From: Viridilinea sp964592425
GTDB taxonomy: Bacteria > Chloroflexota > Chloroflexia > Chloroflexales > Chloroflexaceae
DNA length: 64,000 bases
Assembly (NCBI GenBank): GCA_964592425.1
Contig: CAZQCG010000002.1
Span: forward strand, 124,001-188,000
Direction of reading: 5' to 3'
The notes below the pieces were generated by a model. The model had not been told where the DNA came from and did no database searches. It was given only the letters and a program-made list of their open reading frames with translations. The translations under genes and the position numbers were made by a program. Positions 41,297 through 48,038 of this stretch are shown here, piece after piece. Within the stretch, counting starts at the first letter, position 1. The number at the start of each line of letters is the position of its first letter.

Positions 41297-42288
41297 GATG
41301 CTTCCTGCCATACGATGCGCATAACCAGCCGTCTGGGGTTTGCCTGGGCAAAGCGCCGATCCAGCTCTGGCATAGCAACATGGACAAAGCCCAGCTTGCG
41401 ATAGAGGCGGATCGCGGGGGCATTGTCCTCATTCACGACCAGCAGCAACGCTGCTGCACCTTCGGCCTGGGCCTGCCTGATCACCTGGCGCGTCAACTGC
41501 TCGCCGACACCCAGACCACGAAAGGCTGTCCAGACGTGCAGTGAAAAGAGCCAGTGACCAACATAGGGTGCGTGTGCGGGCGGATGGCGTACCAGTTCGA
41601 CAAAGCCAGCCAGCAGGCCACCGACATGGGCAGCATAGGGCGTCACCAGCGGATTAGGACGGGGCGGCGGGTGCCACAACTCAGGTGACAGCCGGCGCTG
41701 CACCTCGGCCAGCCCGGCCATGTCAACTTCGCTGATACGGACAGCCGGCTGCCAATGGCGGCCCAGGTGACGATAGGCGGGCAGGCTCTGCAGCCAGCGC
41801 AGCAGCATACCCGCGCCACGCCTGGGCAAGAACAGGGCCTGCCTGGCCCCCCAGAGCAGCCCCAGGCGCGATAAGTGGGCCAGCAGTGGGCCAGCCCGAC
41901 CCAACCCAGCAGCGACAGGCCGCCCGTTGCGCTTGACCTGCACCACCCTCCCCAGGAGATCCGCGTCAGTCAGCAAGCCATCGGGCTCGGCCAGATTATC
42001 GCCGCGCACCAGATAGCCCTCCGGTGTAAGTGCAACCACGCGATGCACCGTCAGCCGCTGGTGATGCGGGTTGACAAAGGCGACCACAACACCTGGCGTA
42101 GGCGGTGCAGTCAGCGGTGCCACGGTGATCACATCGCCGTCCTGGATGAAGGGCGTCATGCTGTAACCGTGAGCCGTGAAACGGAAGGGTAGACCACGGC
42201 CCAGCGTGGCGCGGGTCAACTCGCGCAGCGCCGGGCCAGAGAGCGGTGCATCAGCGATGATCGTGGTGTAAGGGGAGGAGTCGGTCAT
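41293..42288 (-). CDS. S26/S24 signal-peptidase-like protease fused to a GNAT acetyltransferase
   Basis: A 331-aa fusion. Residues about 30-125 are a signal-peptidase-like domain: nucleophile Ser43 in GYSMTPFIQDGDVITV, then TVHRVVAL with His82 in the position used by Ser-His (ER/archaeal type) peptidases instead of Lys, and RGDNLAEPDG (Asp97). No clear transmembrane anchor precedes Ser43. An amphipathic linker (about 130-165) leads to a GNAT fold (about 185-325) with SLHVWTAFRGLGVGEQLTRQ (acetyl-CoA loop) and NEDNAPAIRLYRKLGFVHVA. The start ATG 42288 shares a base with the stop of the peptide gene (TGATG). It could process and acetylate the peptide product (inference). Confidence 0.85.
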   Translation of the reverse strand: MTDSSPYTTIIADAPLSGPALRELTRATLGRGLPFRFTAHGYSMTPFIQDGDVITVAPLTAPPTPGVVVAFVNPHHQRLTVHRVVALTPEGYLVRGDNLAEPDGLLTDADLLGRVVQVKRNGRPVAAGLGRAGPLLAHLSRLGLLWGARQALFLPRRGAGMLLRWLQSLPAYRHLGRHWQPAVRISEVDMAGLAEVQRRLSPELWHPPPRPNPLVTPYAAHVGGLLAGFVELVRHPPAHAPYVGHWLFSLHVWTAFRGLGVGEQLTRQVIRQAQAEGAAALLLVVNEDNAPAIRLYRKLGFVHVAMPELDRRFAQANPRRLVMRIVWQEAS

Positions 42289-42482
42289 CAACTCGATTCG
42301 TACGTGTCACATGACTGGCAAGGATCTCCAATTACGCATTCACCATCTGCCCCATTAGGAGAACCGCTTGTACTAATATATTTACACGACCCCAGCACGG
42401 CCTCCTCCGGCCTGCTGCGTACCAGAACAATCAACTGCGGCTGTATCCAGGGCTGCCTGGGGGTAGTCCGGGTCGTTTTCAT
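42288..42482 (-). CDS. Candidate RiPP precursor peptide (64 aa, Cys-containing)
   Basis: Begins at ATG 42482 with AAGGAG 10 nt upstream (a TTG at 42503 is also in frame). The leader-like half contains PWIQPQLIVLVRSRPEEAVL, followed by GSCK at residues 31-34. The C-terminal 30 residues are rich in Gly, Ser, Asp and Cys, with Cys33, 49, 55 and 58 (ECVIGDPCQSCDTYESS ends the protein). It has no enzyme-like features. It lies between the PqqD-type gene (43 nt upstream) and the S26/GNAT gene, whose ATG overlaps its TGA. A short peptide of this form among two SPASM enzymes and a PqqD protein is what a radical-SAM RiPP precursor looks like. Modification and product are unknown. Confidence 0.75.
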   Translation of the reverse strand: MKTTRTTPRQPWIQPQLIVLVRSRPEEAVLGSCKYISTSGSPNGADGECVIGDPCQSCDTYESS

Positions 42483-42525
42483 TCGAGGGAAACTCCTTGG
42501 CAAGCATCCGGTGAAGGGGGGCGGC

Positions 42526-42831
42526 TCAACGCACGGTGATCATACGCCGCCTGGCAAGTTCACCCATCAGGCCAAGCACATCGGCGGTGATGGTTTCGGG
42601 AGGAGCCTCAAACTCTGTGGCAAGAGCCCTGGCAATCTGACCCAGAGTAGTGCTGCCGTCCAGCCGGCGCCAGATGGCGTGGCCAGTCTCATTAAGAGAG
42701 TAGAGCTCGTCGTCGGCGTCACCAATACCAGCCACCAGCGGCACGATCAGGATCTCCCCTTCGATCTCGCGGGCGACGATCTCCTCGGAAGGGACACAGA
42801 TGCTGTCAAGGGTTACTGAGGTGTCAGTCAT
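42526..42831 (-). CDS. PqqD family peptide-binding (RiPP recognition) protein
   Basis: A 101-aa protein of the PqqD/RRE fold, which binds leader peptides and presents them to radical SAM maturases. The pattern is a three-strand entry (DSICVPSEEIVAREIEGEIL, IVPL), then DDELYSLNETGHAIWRRLDG and a helical end (TLGQIARALATEFEAPPETI; LMGELARRRMITV). AAGGA lies 8 nt upstream of ATG 42831. It sits 51 nt after the first SPASM gene and 43 nt before the candidate precursor. Confidence 0.9.
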   Translation of the reverse strand: MTDTSVTLDSICVPSEEIVAREIEGEILIVPLVAGIGDADDELYSLNETGHAIWRRLDGSTTLGQIARALATEFEAPPETITADVLGLMGELARRRMITVR

Positions 42832-42882
42832 GCGGCGGTTCCTTATGGTTGAATTGACGATTCGTGTCGTGCATTGCCATGC

Positions 42883-44094
42883 TTAGCTCTCACTCGCCAG
42901 GGCCACCCGCTCGCGCCAATCCTCGACCTCCCAACTATGTTCATCTGGGCCGAGCCAGCCCAGGTAGCGCGCCTGAGTGTGAGCAAGGGCGCAGAGGTAT
43001 TCGACTGGTGTGTCGAGGGTACCATGCTCGGCCCAGGACTTGGCAGGGCACTGCTCGCAGAAGCCTTTGAGGAAGCAGCGCGCACAACGGGCGAGGTAGG
43101 CGGGATTGGTGGCCTGGAGCTCACTCAGGGCGTTAAACTGGGCAAGGGCAGCCTGGAGTTTGCCCGCTGGGATGGTAGCATCGGCGGGTGCTGCCTCCGG
43201 CTCACGCTCAAGCAGGTCAACCGTCAACTCGGGTGCGCGTATGCCCATACAGGGCTGTAAGCGCCCGTAGGCGTCTACACACCCATTGCGCTCGGAGCAG
43301 GCACCGCAGTTGAAGAGCCGGTCGCCGGGTGGCCCCATGAATTTCGCAGCAAATTCAGCCATATGGCGCTGGTATTCGGCATCGTTACGGCTGATCATCG
43401 CCAAGGTTGCTTCAGGGCTGAGGCGCAGCGCGGCCAACTCGGCGTTACGTTCGACGCTATCGCGGCGGTTGCGCAGGTCGAAGTTCATAGCGTAGCGTGG
43501 TGGGTGGGTCATCCAGGGAATTGTCTGCGCCCATGCCTCAAACGCCGCAAGCTCGTGACGGTTCTGCGGCAGTAAGGCGGCCTTAACGACAAAGGGCACC
43601 TGGCGCTCAAGCAGCAGGTTAACGCCACGTTGGAACTGGACAAAGCCGCCGGGGGCACGGGTGGCCGCTTCGTAGGACTCACGCGTCATGCCGTAGACCG
43701 TGATCTCGATGGTCACCAGGGGTGGGATGCGGGCAAAGAGGTCGGCCAGGTGGGGCGTGAGCGGGCGGGCACTGGTGAAGAGCAACACCTTCATGCCAAG
43801 ATGCCGTGCGTGCAGGTAGAGCTCTTCAAAATCGGGGCGGATCAACGGTTCGCCGCCGGTAAAGCGCACCTGCAAACAGCCCAGTTCAGCGGCCTGGGTG
43901 AGGATCGCCTTAAGTTGTGCGCTGCTGAGCTCGCGGGCACGGGCGGCCCGGTCGCCCACGGGCAGGTTGATGCAGCAATGCACACAGTTATTAGGGCAAC
44001 GTTCGGTCAGTTCAATATCGAGCGCAGCGAGACGCAAGCGCCCCATGCGCCAGGCGCTGAATTCGTGGGCTTTGAGCTTACGCGTGAAAGTCAT
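42883..44094 (-). CDS. Radical SAM/SPASM peptide maturase, copy 2 (first gene of the RiPP-like operon)
   Basis: A 403-aa radical SAM enzyme. The SAM cluster Cys are 33, 37 and 40 in TERCPNNCVHCCINLP; FTGGEPLIRPDF follows. The SPASM region has FNCGACSERNGCVDAYGRLQ, PCMGI, then CARCFLKGFCEQCPAKSWAE and a final EYLCALAHTQA. It shares its organisation with copy 1 but has extra Cys next to the SAM cluster (HCC) and in CGAC. ATG 44094 is chosen because a TTGATC-N17-TAGATT promoter ends 7 nt upstream; upstream in-frame starts would lie inside the promoter. It leads the operon with pqqD-like, peptide, S26/GNAT and copy 1. Confidence 0.9.
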   Translation of the reverse strand: MTFTRKLKAHEFSAWRMGRLRLAALDIELTERCPNNCVHCCINLPVGDRAARARELSSAQLKAILTQAAELGCLQVRFTGGEPLIRPDFEELYLHARHLGMKVLLFTSARPLTPHLADLFARIPPLVTIEITVYGMTRESYEAATRAPGGFVQFQRGVNLLLERQVPFVVKAALLPQNRHELAAFEAWAQTIPWMTHPPRYAMNFDLRNRRDSVERNAELAALRLSPEATLAMISRNDAEYQRHMAEFAAKFMGPPGDRLFNCGACSERNGCVDAYGRLQPCMGIRAPELTVDLLEREPEAAPADATIPAGKLQAALAQFNALSELQATNPAYLARCARCFLKGFCEQCPAKSWAEHGTLDTPVEYLCALAHTQARYLGWLGPDEHSWEVEDWRERVALASES

Positions 44095-44101
44095 GGCATC
44101 C

Positions 44102-44130
44102 AATCTACCTGCGGCCTGACCTATGATCAA
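44102..44130 (-). promoter_or_regulatory. Promoter TTGATC-N17-TAGATT for the RiPP-like operon
   Basis: On the minus strand TTGATC (44130-44125) and TAGATT (44107-44102) are 17 bp apart. Only GGATGCC lies between the -10 box and ATG 44094, so the transcript may be leaderless. Confidence 0.5.
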
Positions 44131-44185
44131 GGGTTAATCCCGCAACCAGCCATATGCCGTCGCATCCAGGCGTCCGCTAACGGGC

Positions 44186-45664
44186 CTACGGTGCGCCGAT
44201 CAGCTTCTCGACGATCGTGGCTGAGGAGAGTACGCCGGGCAGGCCCGCGCCGGGATGGGTGCCCCCACCGACGAAATAGAGGTTGGCGAACTCCTCCGAG
44301 CGGTTGTGCGGGCGGAACCAGGCCGACTGGGTCAGCAGGGGTTGCATATTGAAGGCCGAGCCCATATAGTTGTTGAGCGTGTCGCGGTAGTAGCGCGGGT
44401 CGACCATATGCTCATGGACAATGTGACGGCGCAGGTCGGGCATGTAGCGCCGCTCCAGGAAGCCGATGATCGCGTCACGGTAGCTCGGTCCAACCTGTGA
44501 CCAGTCGATATTAGCACCCATGTGCGGTACTGGCGAGAGGATGTAGAGCGCTTCGCCGCCTTCGGGGGCCAGGCTCGGATCAATATGCGAGGGCCGGTAG
44601 AGGTAGAGTGAGAAGTCCTCGGCCAGCCGATGCCGGTTGAAGATGTCGTTGAGCAGCCCTTTGTAACGCTCGCCCAGAATGACGTTGTGCTGCACCAGAT
44701 CGCCATCGTCATAGCGCCGGTTCAGCCCCAGGTAGATCACGACTAGCGACATGCTGTACTTCTTGCGGCGCAGGGCCCGATCGGTATAGACTTTGCGGTG
44801 GCGCGGCGCGATCAACTGGGCATAGGTGTAGGCCACGTCGGCGTTGGAGACAACCGTATCGGCGCGGCGCACCAGGCCGTCGGCCATACGCACACCAGTC
44901 ACCCGCCGCCCCTGCACCAGGATCTCGGCCACCGACGCGTTCAGCTCAAGCTGCCCGCCTAGCTCGCCGAAGAGGCGGGCCATGGCGGTGACAATCGCCC
45001 CTGTGCCGCCTACTGCATGGTGAACGCCCCACTCGCGCTCCAGGTAGTCGACCATGGCGTAGATCGAGGAGGCGTCAAAGGGGTTGCCACCGATAAAGAG
45101 TGGATGGAAGGAGAAGCAGCGCCGCAGGAAGTCATCCTTAATAAAGCTGGCCACGTAGCGATAGGTGCTCATATAGGAGCGCAGCTTGATCAGGTCGGGG
45201 GCCACGCGCAACATATCGCGGAAGTGCAGGAAGGGCTGATCGGCCAACTCGACAAAGCCCTTATCGAAGATCGGCTTGGTCGAGGCCATAAAACGCTTGT
45301 AGCCTTCTACATCGTCGGGGTTGCGGGCGCGAATCTGGGCAATCAGGGCCTCCTCGTCGCTGCTGTATTCGAGGTAACGGCCCTCATAGTCGAAGATCCG
45401 GTAGTAGGGCTTGCACTCCTGCAGGGTAAAGTAGTCTTCGCGCCGGCGCCCGGCGATGTGCCAGAGATCGTCGAAGAGGAAGGGCGCAGTGACAATCGTC
45501 GGGCCGCTATCGAAGGTGTAGCCGCCGACCTGATAGGTATAGGCTTTGCCGCCGGGGCGGTCACGCTGTTCAAGGATGGTCACCTGATGACCAGCGACCG
45601 CTAGCCGGATACCGGCGGCCAGGCCACCAAGTCCGCTCCCAATGATGATGATTGACTGTCGCAT
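44186..45664 (-). CDS. crtI: Phytoene desaturase (CrtI family)
   Basis: An FAD-dependent carotenoid desaturase/isomerase converting phytoene towards lycopene, membrane-associated. It is 492 aa with the N-terminal FAD site MRQSIIIIGSGLGGLAAGIR, the ERRDRPGG-like EQRDRPGGKAYTYQVGGYTF, DSGPTI, the substrate-side HPLFIGGNPFDASSIYAMVD and the CrtI C-terminal signature LYFVGGGTHPGAGLPGVLSS. GGAGAG precedes the ATG. It stands 91 nt upstream of the RiPP-like operon, which has its own promoter. Together with cruF at 61074 it supports a gamma-carotene-type pathway. Confidence 0.93.
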   Translation of the reverse strand: MRQSIIIIGSGLGGLAAGIRLAVAGHQVTILEQRDRPGGKAYTYQVGGYTFDSGPTIVTAPFLFDDLWHIAGRRREDYFTLQECKPYYRIFDYEGRYLEYSSDEEALIAQIRARNPDDVEGYKRFMASTKPIFDKGFVELADQPFLHFRDMLRVAPDLIKLRSYMSTYRYVASFIKDDFLRRCFSFHPLFIGGNPFDASSIYAMVDYLEREWGVHHAVGGTGAIVTAMARLFGELGGQLELNASVAEILVQGRRVTGVRMADGLVRRADTVVSNADVAYTYAQLIAPRHRKVYTDRALRRKKYSMSLVVIYLGLNRRYDDGDLVQHNVILGERYKGLLNDIFNRHRLAEDFSLYLYRPSHIDPSLAPEGGEALYILSPVPHMGANIDWSQVGPSYRDAIIGFLERRYMPDLRRHIVHEHMVDPRYYRDTLNNYMGSAFNMQPLLTQSAWFRPHNRSEEFANLYFVGGGTHPGAGLPGVLSSATIVEKLIGAP

Positions 45665-45818
45665 AAACTCTCCAGAGCAGGTCGCATAGCTGCGCTACTG
45701 CTGCGCATACGAGAAAATGAGCCTACAGCACAAGCGTATCATGAAAGGCAGACGCTGGCAAGCGAAGGCAAGCGCACCTCAGGGCTGATGCAGGGTCCCG
45801 GTTGGTATACCCTGAGCA

Positions 45819-45852
45819 GCGCCAGCCCTGAGTGCAGCGAAGGGCGTGGCGC
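45819..45852. repeat. Imperfect palindromic intergenic element, copy 2
   Basis: Arms GCGCCAGCCCT (45819-45829) and AGGGCGTGGCGC (45841-45852) pair with one bulge. Bases 45826-45852 (CCCTGAGTGCAGCGAAGGGC and following) match 21 of 27 positions with the element at 7911-7937. It sits between the sirtuin stop and the crtI start and may also act as the sirtuin 3' end. Confidence 0.6.
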
Positions 45853-45877
45853 GTACAAAAAAGCCACCAGGCCAGCC

Positions 45878-46627
45878 TCAAGCCTCAAGCACGCCGCGCA
45901 CGATGGCCGGTAAGGCTGTGGCCACATCCTCACGCAAGACCAGGTCGGCATACGGGTCGAGGTAGGTCGGGGCCAGGTTGATCAGCAGCAGGCGGGCACC
46001 GTGTTTGGAAGCGAGCAGGGGCAGGTCGCAGACGGGAGCCACTTCGAGGGCGGTGCCGGCCACCAGCAGCAGATCACAGCTTTCAACCGCCCGCCGAGCC
46101 AGCCAGAAGAGCCCGCCAGGTAGGGGCTCATCGAAGAGGACCACGTCGGGTTTGAAGGGGCCTCCGCACTGGCAGCGGGGTGCACGCCCACGGCGGATCT
46201 GGCCCAGGAGGGGATCAAAGGCCACCCGCCGCCCACACTCGACACAGGTCGCCTCACGCAGATGACCGTGCAACTCATAGACCCGTTGGGAGCCAGCGCG
46301 CTGATGCAGGCCATCAATATTCTGGGTAATCACCGCCGTCACGCGCCCGGCTGCCTCAAGTGTGGCCAGGGCAAAATGGGCCGGGTTGGGCTGGGCCGCC
46401 AGGATCGGCGCAGCCAGGCTATGCAGCCAGGCGTAGAAGCTGTCAGGGTCGCGCCGGAAGGCCCGCAATGAAGCGACCTCCTCGGGGGTCTGACGGGCCC
46501 AGAGCCCATCAGCGCTCCGAAAGTCGGGGATGCCCGACGGACGACTATAGCCCGCCCCGGTCAGCGCCACGATCCGGCGCGCCTGAGCCAACAAGGCTAC
46601 CGCCTGCGCAAACCCCTCGCCTTGCAT
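45878..46627 (-). CDS. Sir2-family NAD-dependent protein deacylase
   Basis: A 249-aa sirtuin that removes acyl groups from lysine using NAD+. It has the NAD loop LTGAGYSRPSGIPDFR (GAGxS pattern, with Tyr before Ser), TQNIDGLHQRAG, the catalytic His in VYELHGHL, a zinc site CVECG/CQCGG, FKPDVVLFDE and LLVAGTALEVAPVCDLPLLA. It lacks the Ala-Tyr-Arg (YxxR) signature of desuccinylases at an obvious position, so class is undecided. The ATG has GAGG upstream and lies 24 nt after the S41 protease gene. Confidence 0.93.
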   Translation of the reverse strand: MQGEGFAQAVALLAQARRIVALTGAGYSRPSGIPDFRSADGLWARQTPEEVASLRAFRRDPDSFYAWLHSLAAPILAAQPNPAHFALATLEAAGRVTAVITQNIDGLHQRAGSQRVYELHGHLREATCVECGRRVAFDPLLGQIRRGRAPRCQCGGPFKPDVVLFDEPLPGGLFWLARRAVESCDLLLVAGTALEVAPVCDLPLLASKHGARLLLINLAPTYLDPYADLVLREDVATALPAIVRGVLEA

Positions 46628-46651
46628 AGAACACCTCGCCCTGGAATTTCC

Positions 46652-48010
46652 TTATTGCCCACCAGCACTGGGTCCCAGCAGGCGCAAGGCTGCCAGAATA
46701 ACCGGATCATCAGTCTCACTGAAACGGGTCCAGTCGTCGAGCACGAGAATATCTGGCTGCACCCCACGCCCTTCAAGATCGTCGCCAGCCCTTGGACGAA
46801 AGCCCTCCTGGGCCACCCAGAGGCGCGCACCGCCGGTCAGTTCGTAGGAGTAGATCGTCTCGGTATTGCCCGAAGTGGGTGCGCCGATCACCACTGCCCC
46901 GGCCTGGCCCTGCAAGATCGCGGCGATCAACTCGGCGTAGGAGGCGGTGTTCTTATCAACCAGCACGGCCAGGGGTATCCCACGCAGATCAGGCGTGGAT
47001 CCAGGGTTGATCAGCAGGGGTGTATCGCCGGTACGGCTGGTAAAGCTGCCGACATTGCCGCTGATAAAGTGTCCAAGTAACCCGGTGAGCACATTGCGCC
47101 ACCCACCCGGGTTGCTGCGCAAATCAAGGATCAGCCCACGCAACGGCTGCGGGCCGCTAATTGAGGCCAGCGCCGCCGCCGCCTGCTGATCCATATCACT
47201 GACCCAGAGGGTGGTAATGCTCAGGTAGCCGATCTCACCCGGCAGGCGGTAGGCAATCGGCGTAATGCGGCCTTCCACATATTGACGGGTGATCAAGATA
47301 TCCTGGCTGACCTCGCCGGGACGCACCACAGTCAGGCGCACCTGACTCCCCTCGGGGCCTTGAATATCGCCCTGGGTGTAGAAGGCCCCATCAATCGCGA
47401 CAATGCGGTCACGCGGGCGCAGACCGGCACGCTCGGCCGGACTGGCGGGAAAGACATGTTGAATGAGCAGCCCGTCACTCAAGGGCAGCGCAATCACCCC
47501 GATACCAACCTGTTCCTCGCGCCCGCTGCTCAGGGCATCCTCACGCTGCGCAGCCTGGGGCGGCAGAAAACGCGAGTGGTCATCAGCCAGGCGATCGACC
47601 ATCTCGGTGAGCAACTGGTAAAAGGCGACATCACCATGCGCAGCCTCCACCCGCGGCTCAAACTCGGCCCTCACGGCAGCCCAGTCAACACCACGGAAGT
47701 CACTGTAGAGGTAGTGTTCGTTGATCGTTGTCCAGACTTCATTGAAGATCTGCTGGCGCATCAACTCGCTGATCGGTGTGGCGCTCGGTAGCGGTTCAAC
47801 CATTGTCGGTGCCGGGGCCGGCGTTGCTGTTGCAACTGGCGGGGTTGTACTGGCAGGCACTGGGACGATCGTCGTTTGTCCCGCGACCACGGCAACTGCC
47901 GTTGTGGTTGAGGACGGCGGGGCCGCGCCGAAGCCAGCGCAACCGCTCAGCGTTGCGACCAACCCCAGAGTAGCCCAGTATGAGCGCCTGATCAGCAGCA
48001 TCCCGGTCAT
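46652..48010 (-). CDS. S41 (C-terminal processing) family protease, lipoprotein
   Basis: A 452-aa exported protein. ATG 48010 gives a lipoprotein signal (LGLVATLSGC, Cys at the lipobox), a Thr/Pro-rich linker, an S41 N-terminal helical region, a PDZ domain (IGVIALPLSDGLLIQHVFPA, SPAERAGLRPRDRIVAIDG) and the S41 core (PLRGLILDLRSNPGGW; AVLVDKNTASYAELIAAIL with the candidate Ser). Where CtpA enzymes have FGKG with the catalytic Lys, this has GAPTSGNTE, so it belongs to a Lys-less branch or uses another base. It lies 28 nt after the PBP gene and is probably in one operon with it, acting on cell-envelope proteins. Confidence 0.85.
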   Translation of the reverse strand: MTGMLLIRRSYWATLGLVATLSGCAGFGAAPPSSTTTAVAVVAGQTTIVPVPASTTPPVATATPAPAPTMVEPLPSATPISELMRQQIFNEVWTTINEHYLYSDFRGVDWAAVRAEFEPRVEAAHGDVAFYQLLTEMVDRLADDHSRFLPPQAAQREDALSSGREEQVGIGVIALPLSDGLLIQHVFPASPAERAGLRPRDRIVAIDGAFYTQGDIQGPEGSQVRLTVVRPGEVSQDILITRQYVEGRITPIAYRLPGEIGYLSITTLWVSDMDQQAAAALASISGPQPLRGLILDLRSNPGGWRNVLTGLLGHFISGNVGSFTSRTGDTPLLINPGSTPDLRGIPLAVLVDKNTASYAELIAAILQGQAGAVVIGAPTSGNTETIYSYELTGGARLWVAQEGFRPRAGDDLEGRGVQPDILVLDDWTRFSETDDPVILAALRLLGPSAGGQ

Positions 48011-48038
48011 ACGTCGCACCTCAAACCCAGCCCCCAAA

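Noticed and set aside
40163..44094. Interpretation of the two radical SAM genes as PQQ biosynthesis
   Set aside because: No PqqA-type peptide (conserved Glu/Tyr pair), PqqB or PqqC is present, and the S26/GNAT fusion does not belong to that pathway.
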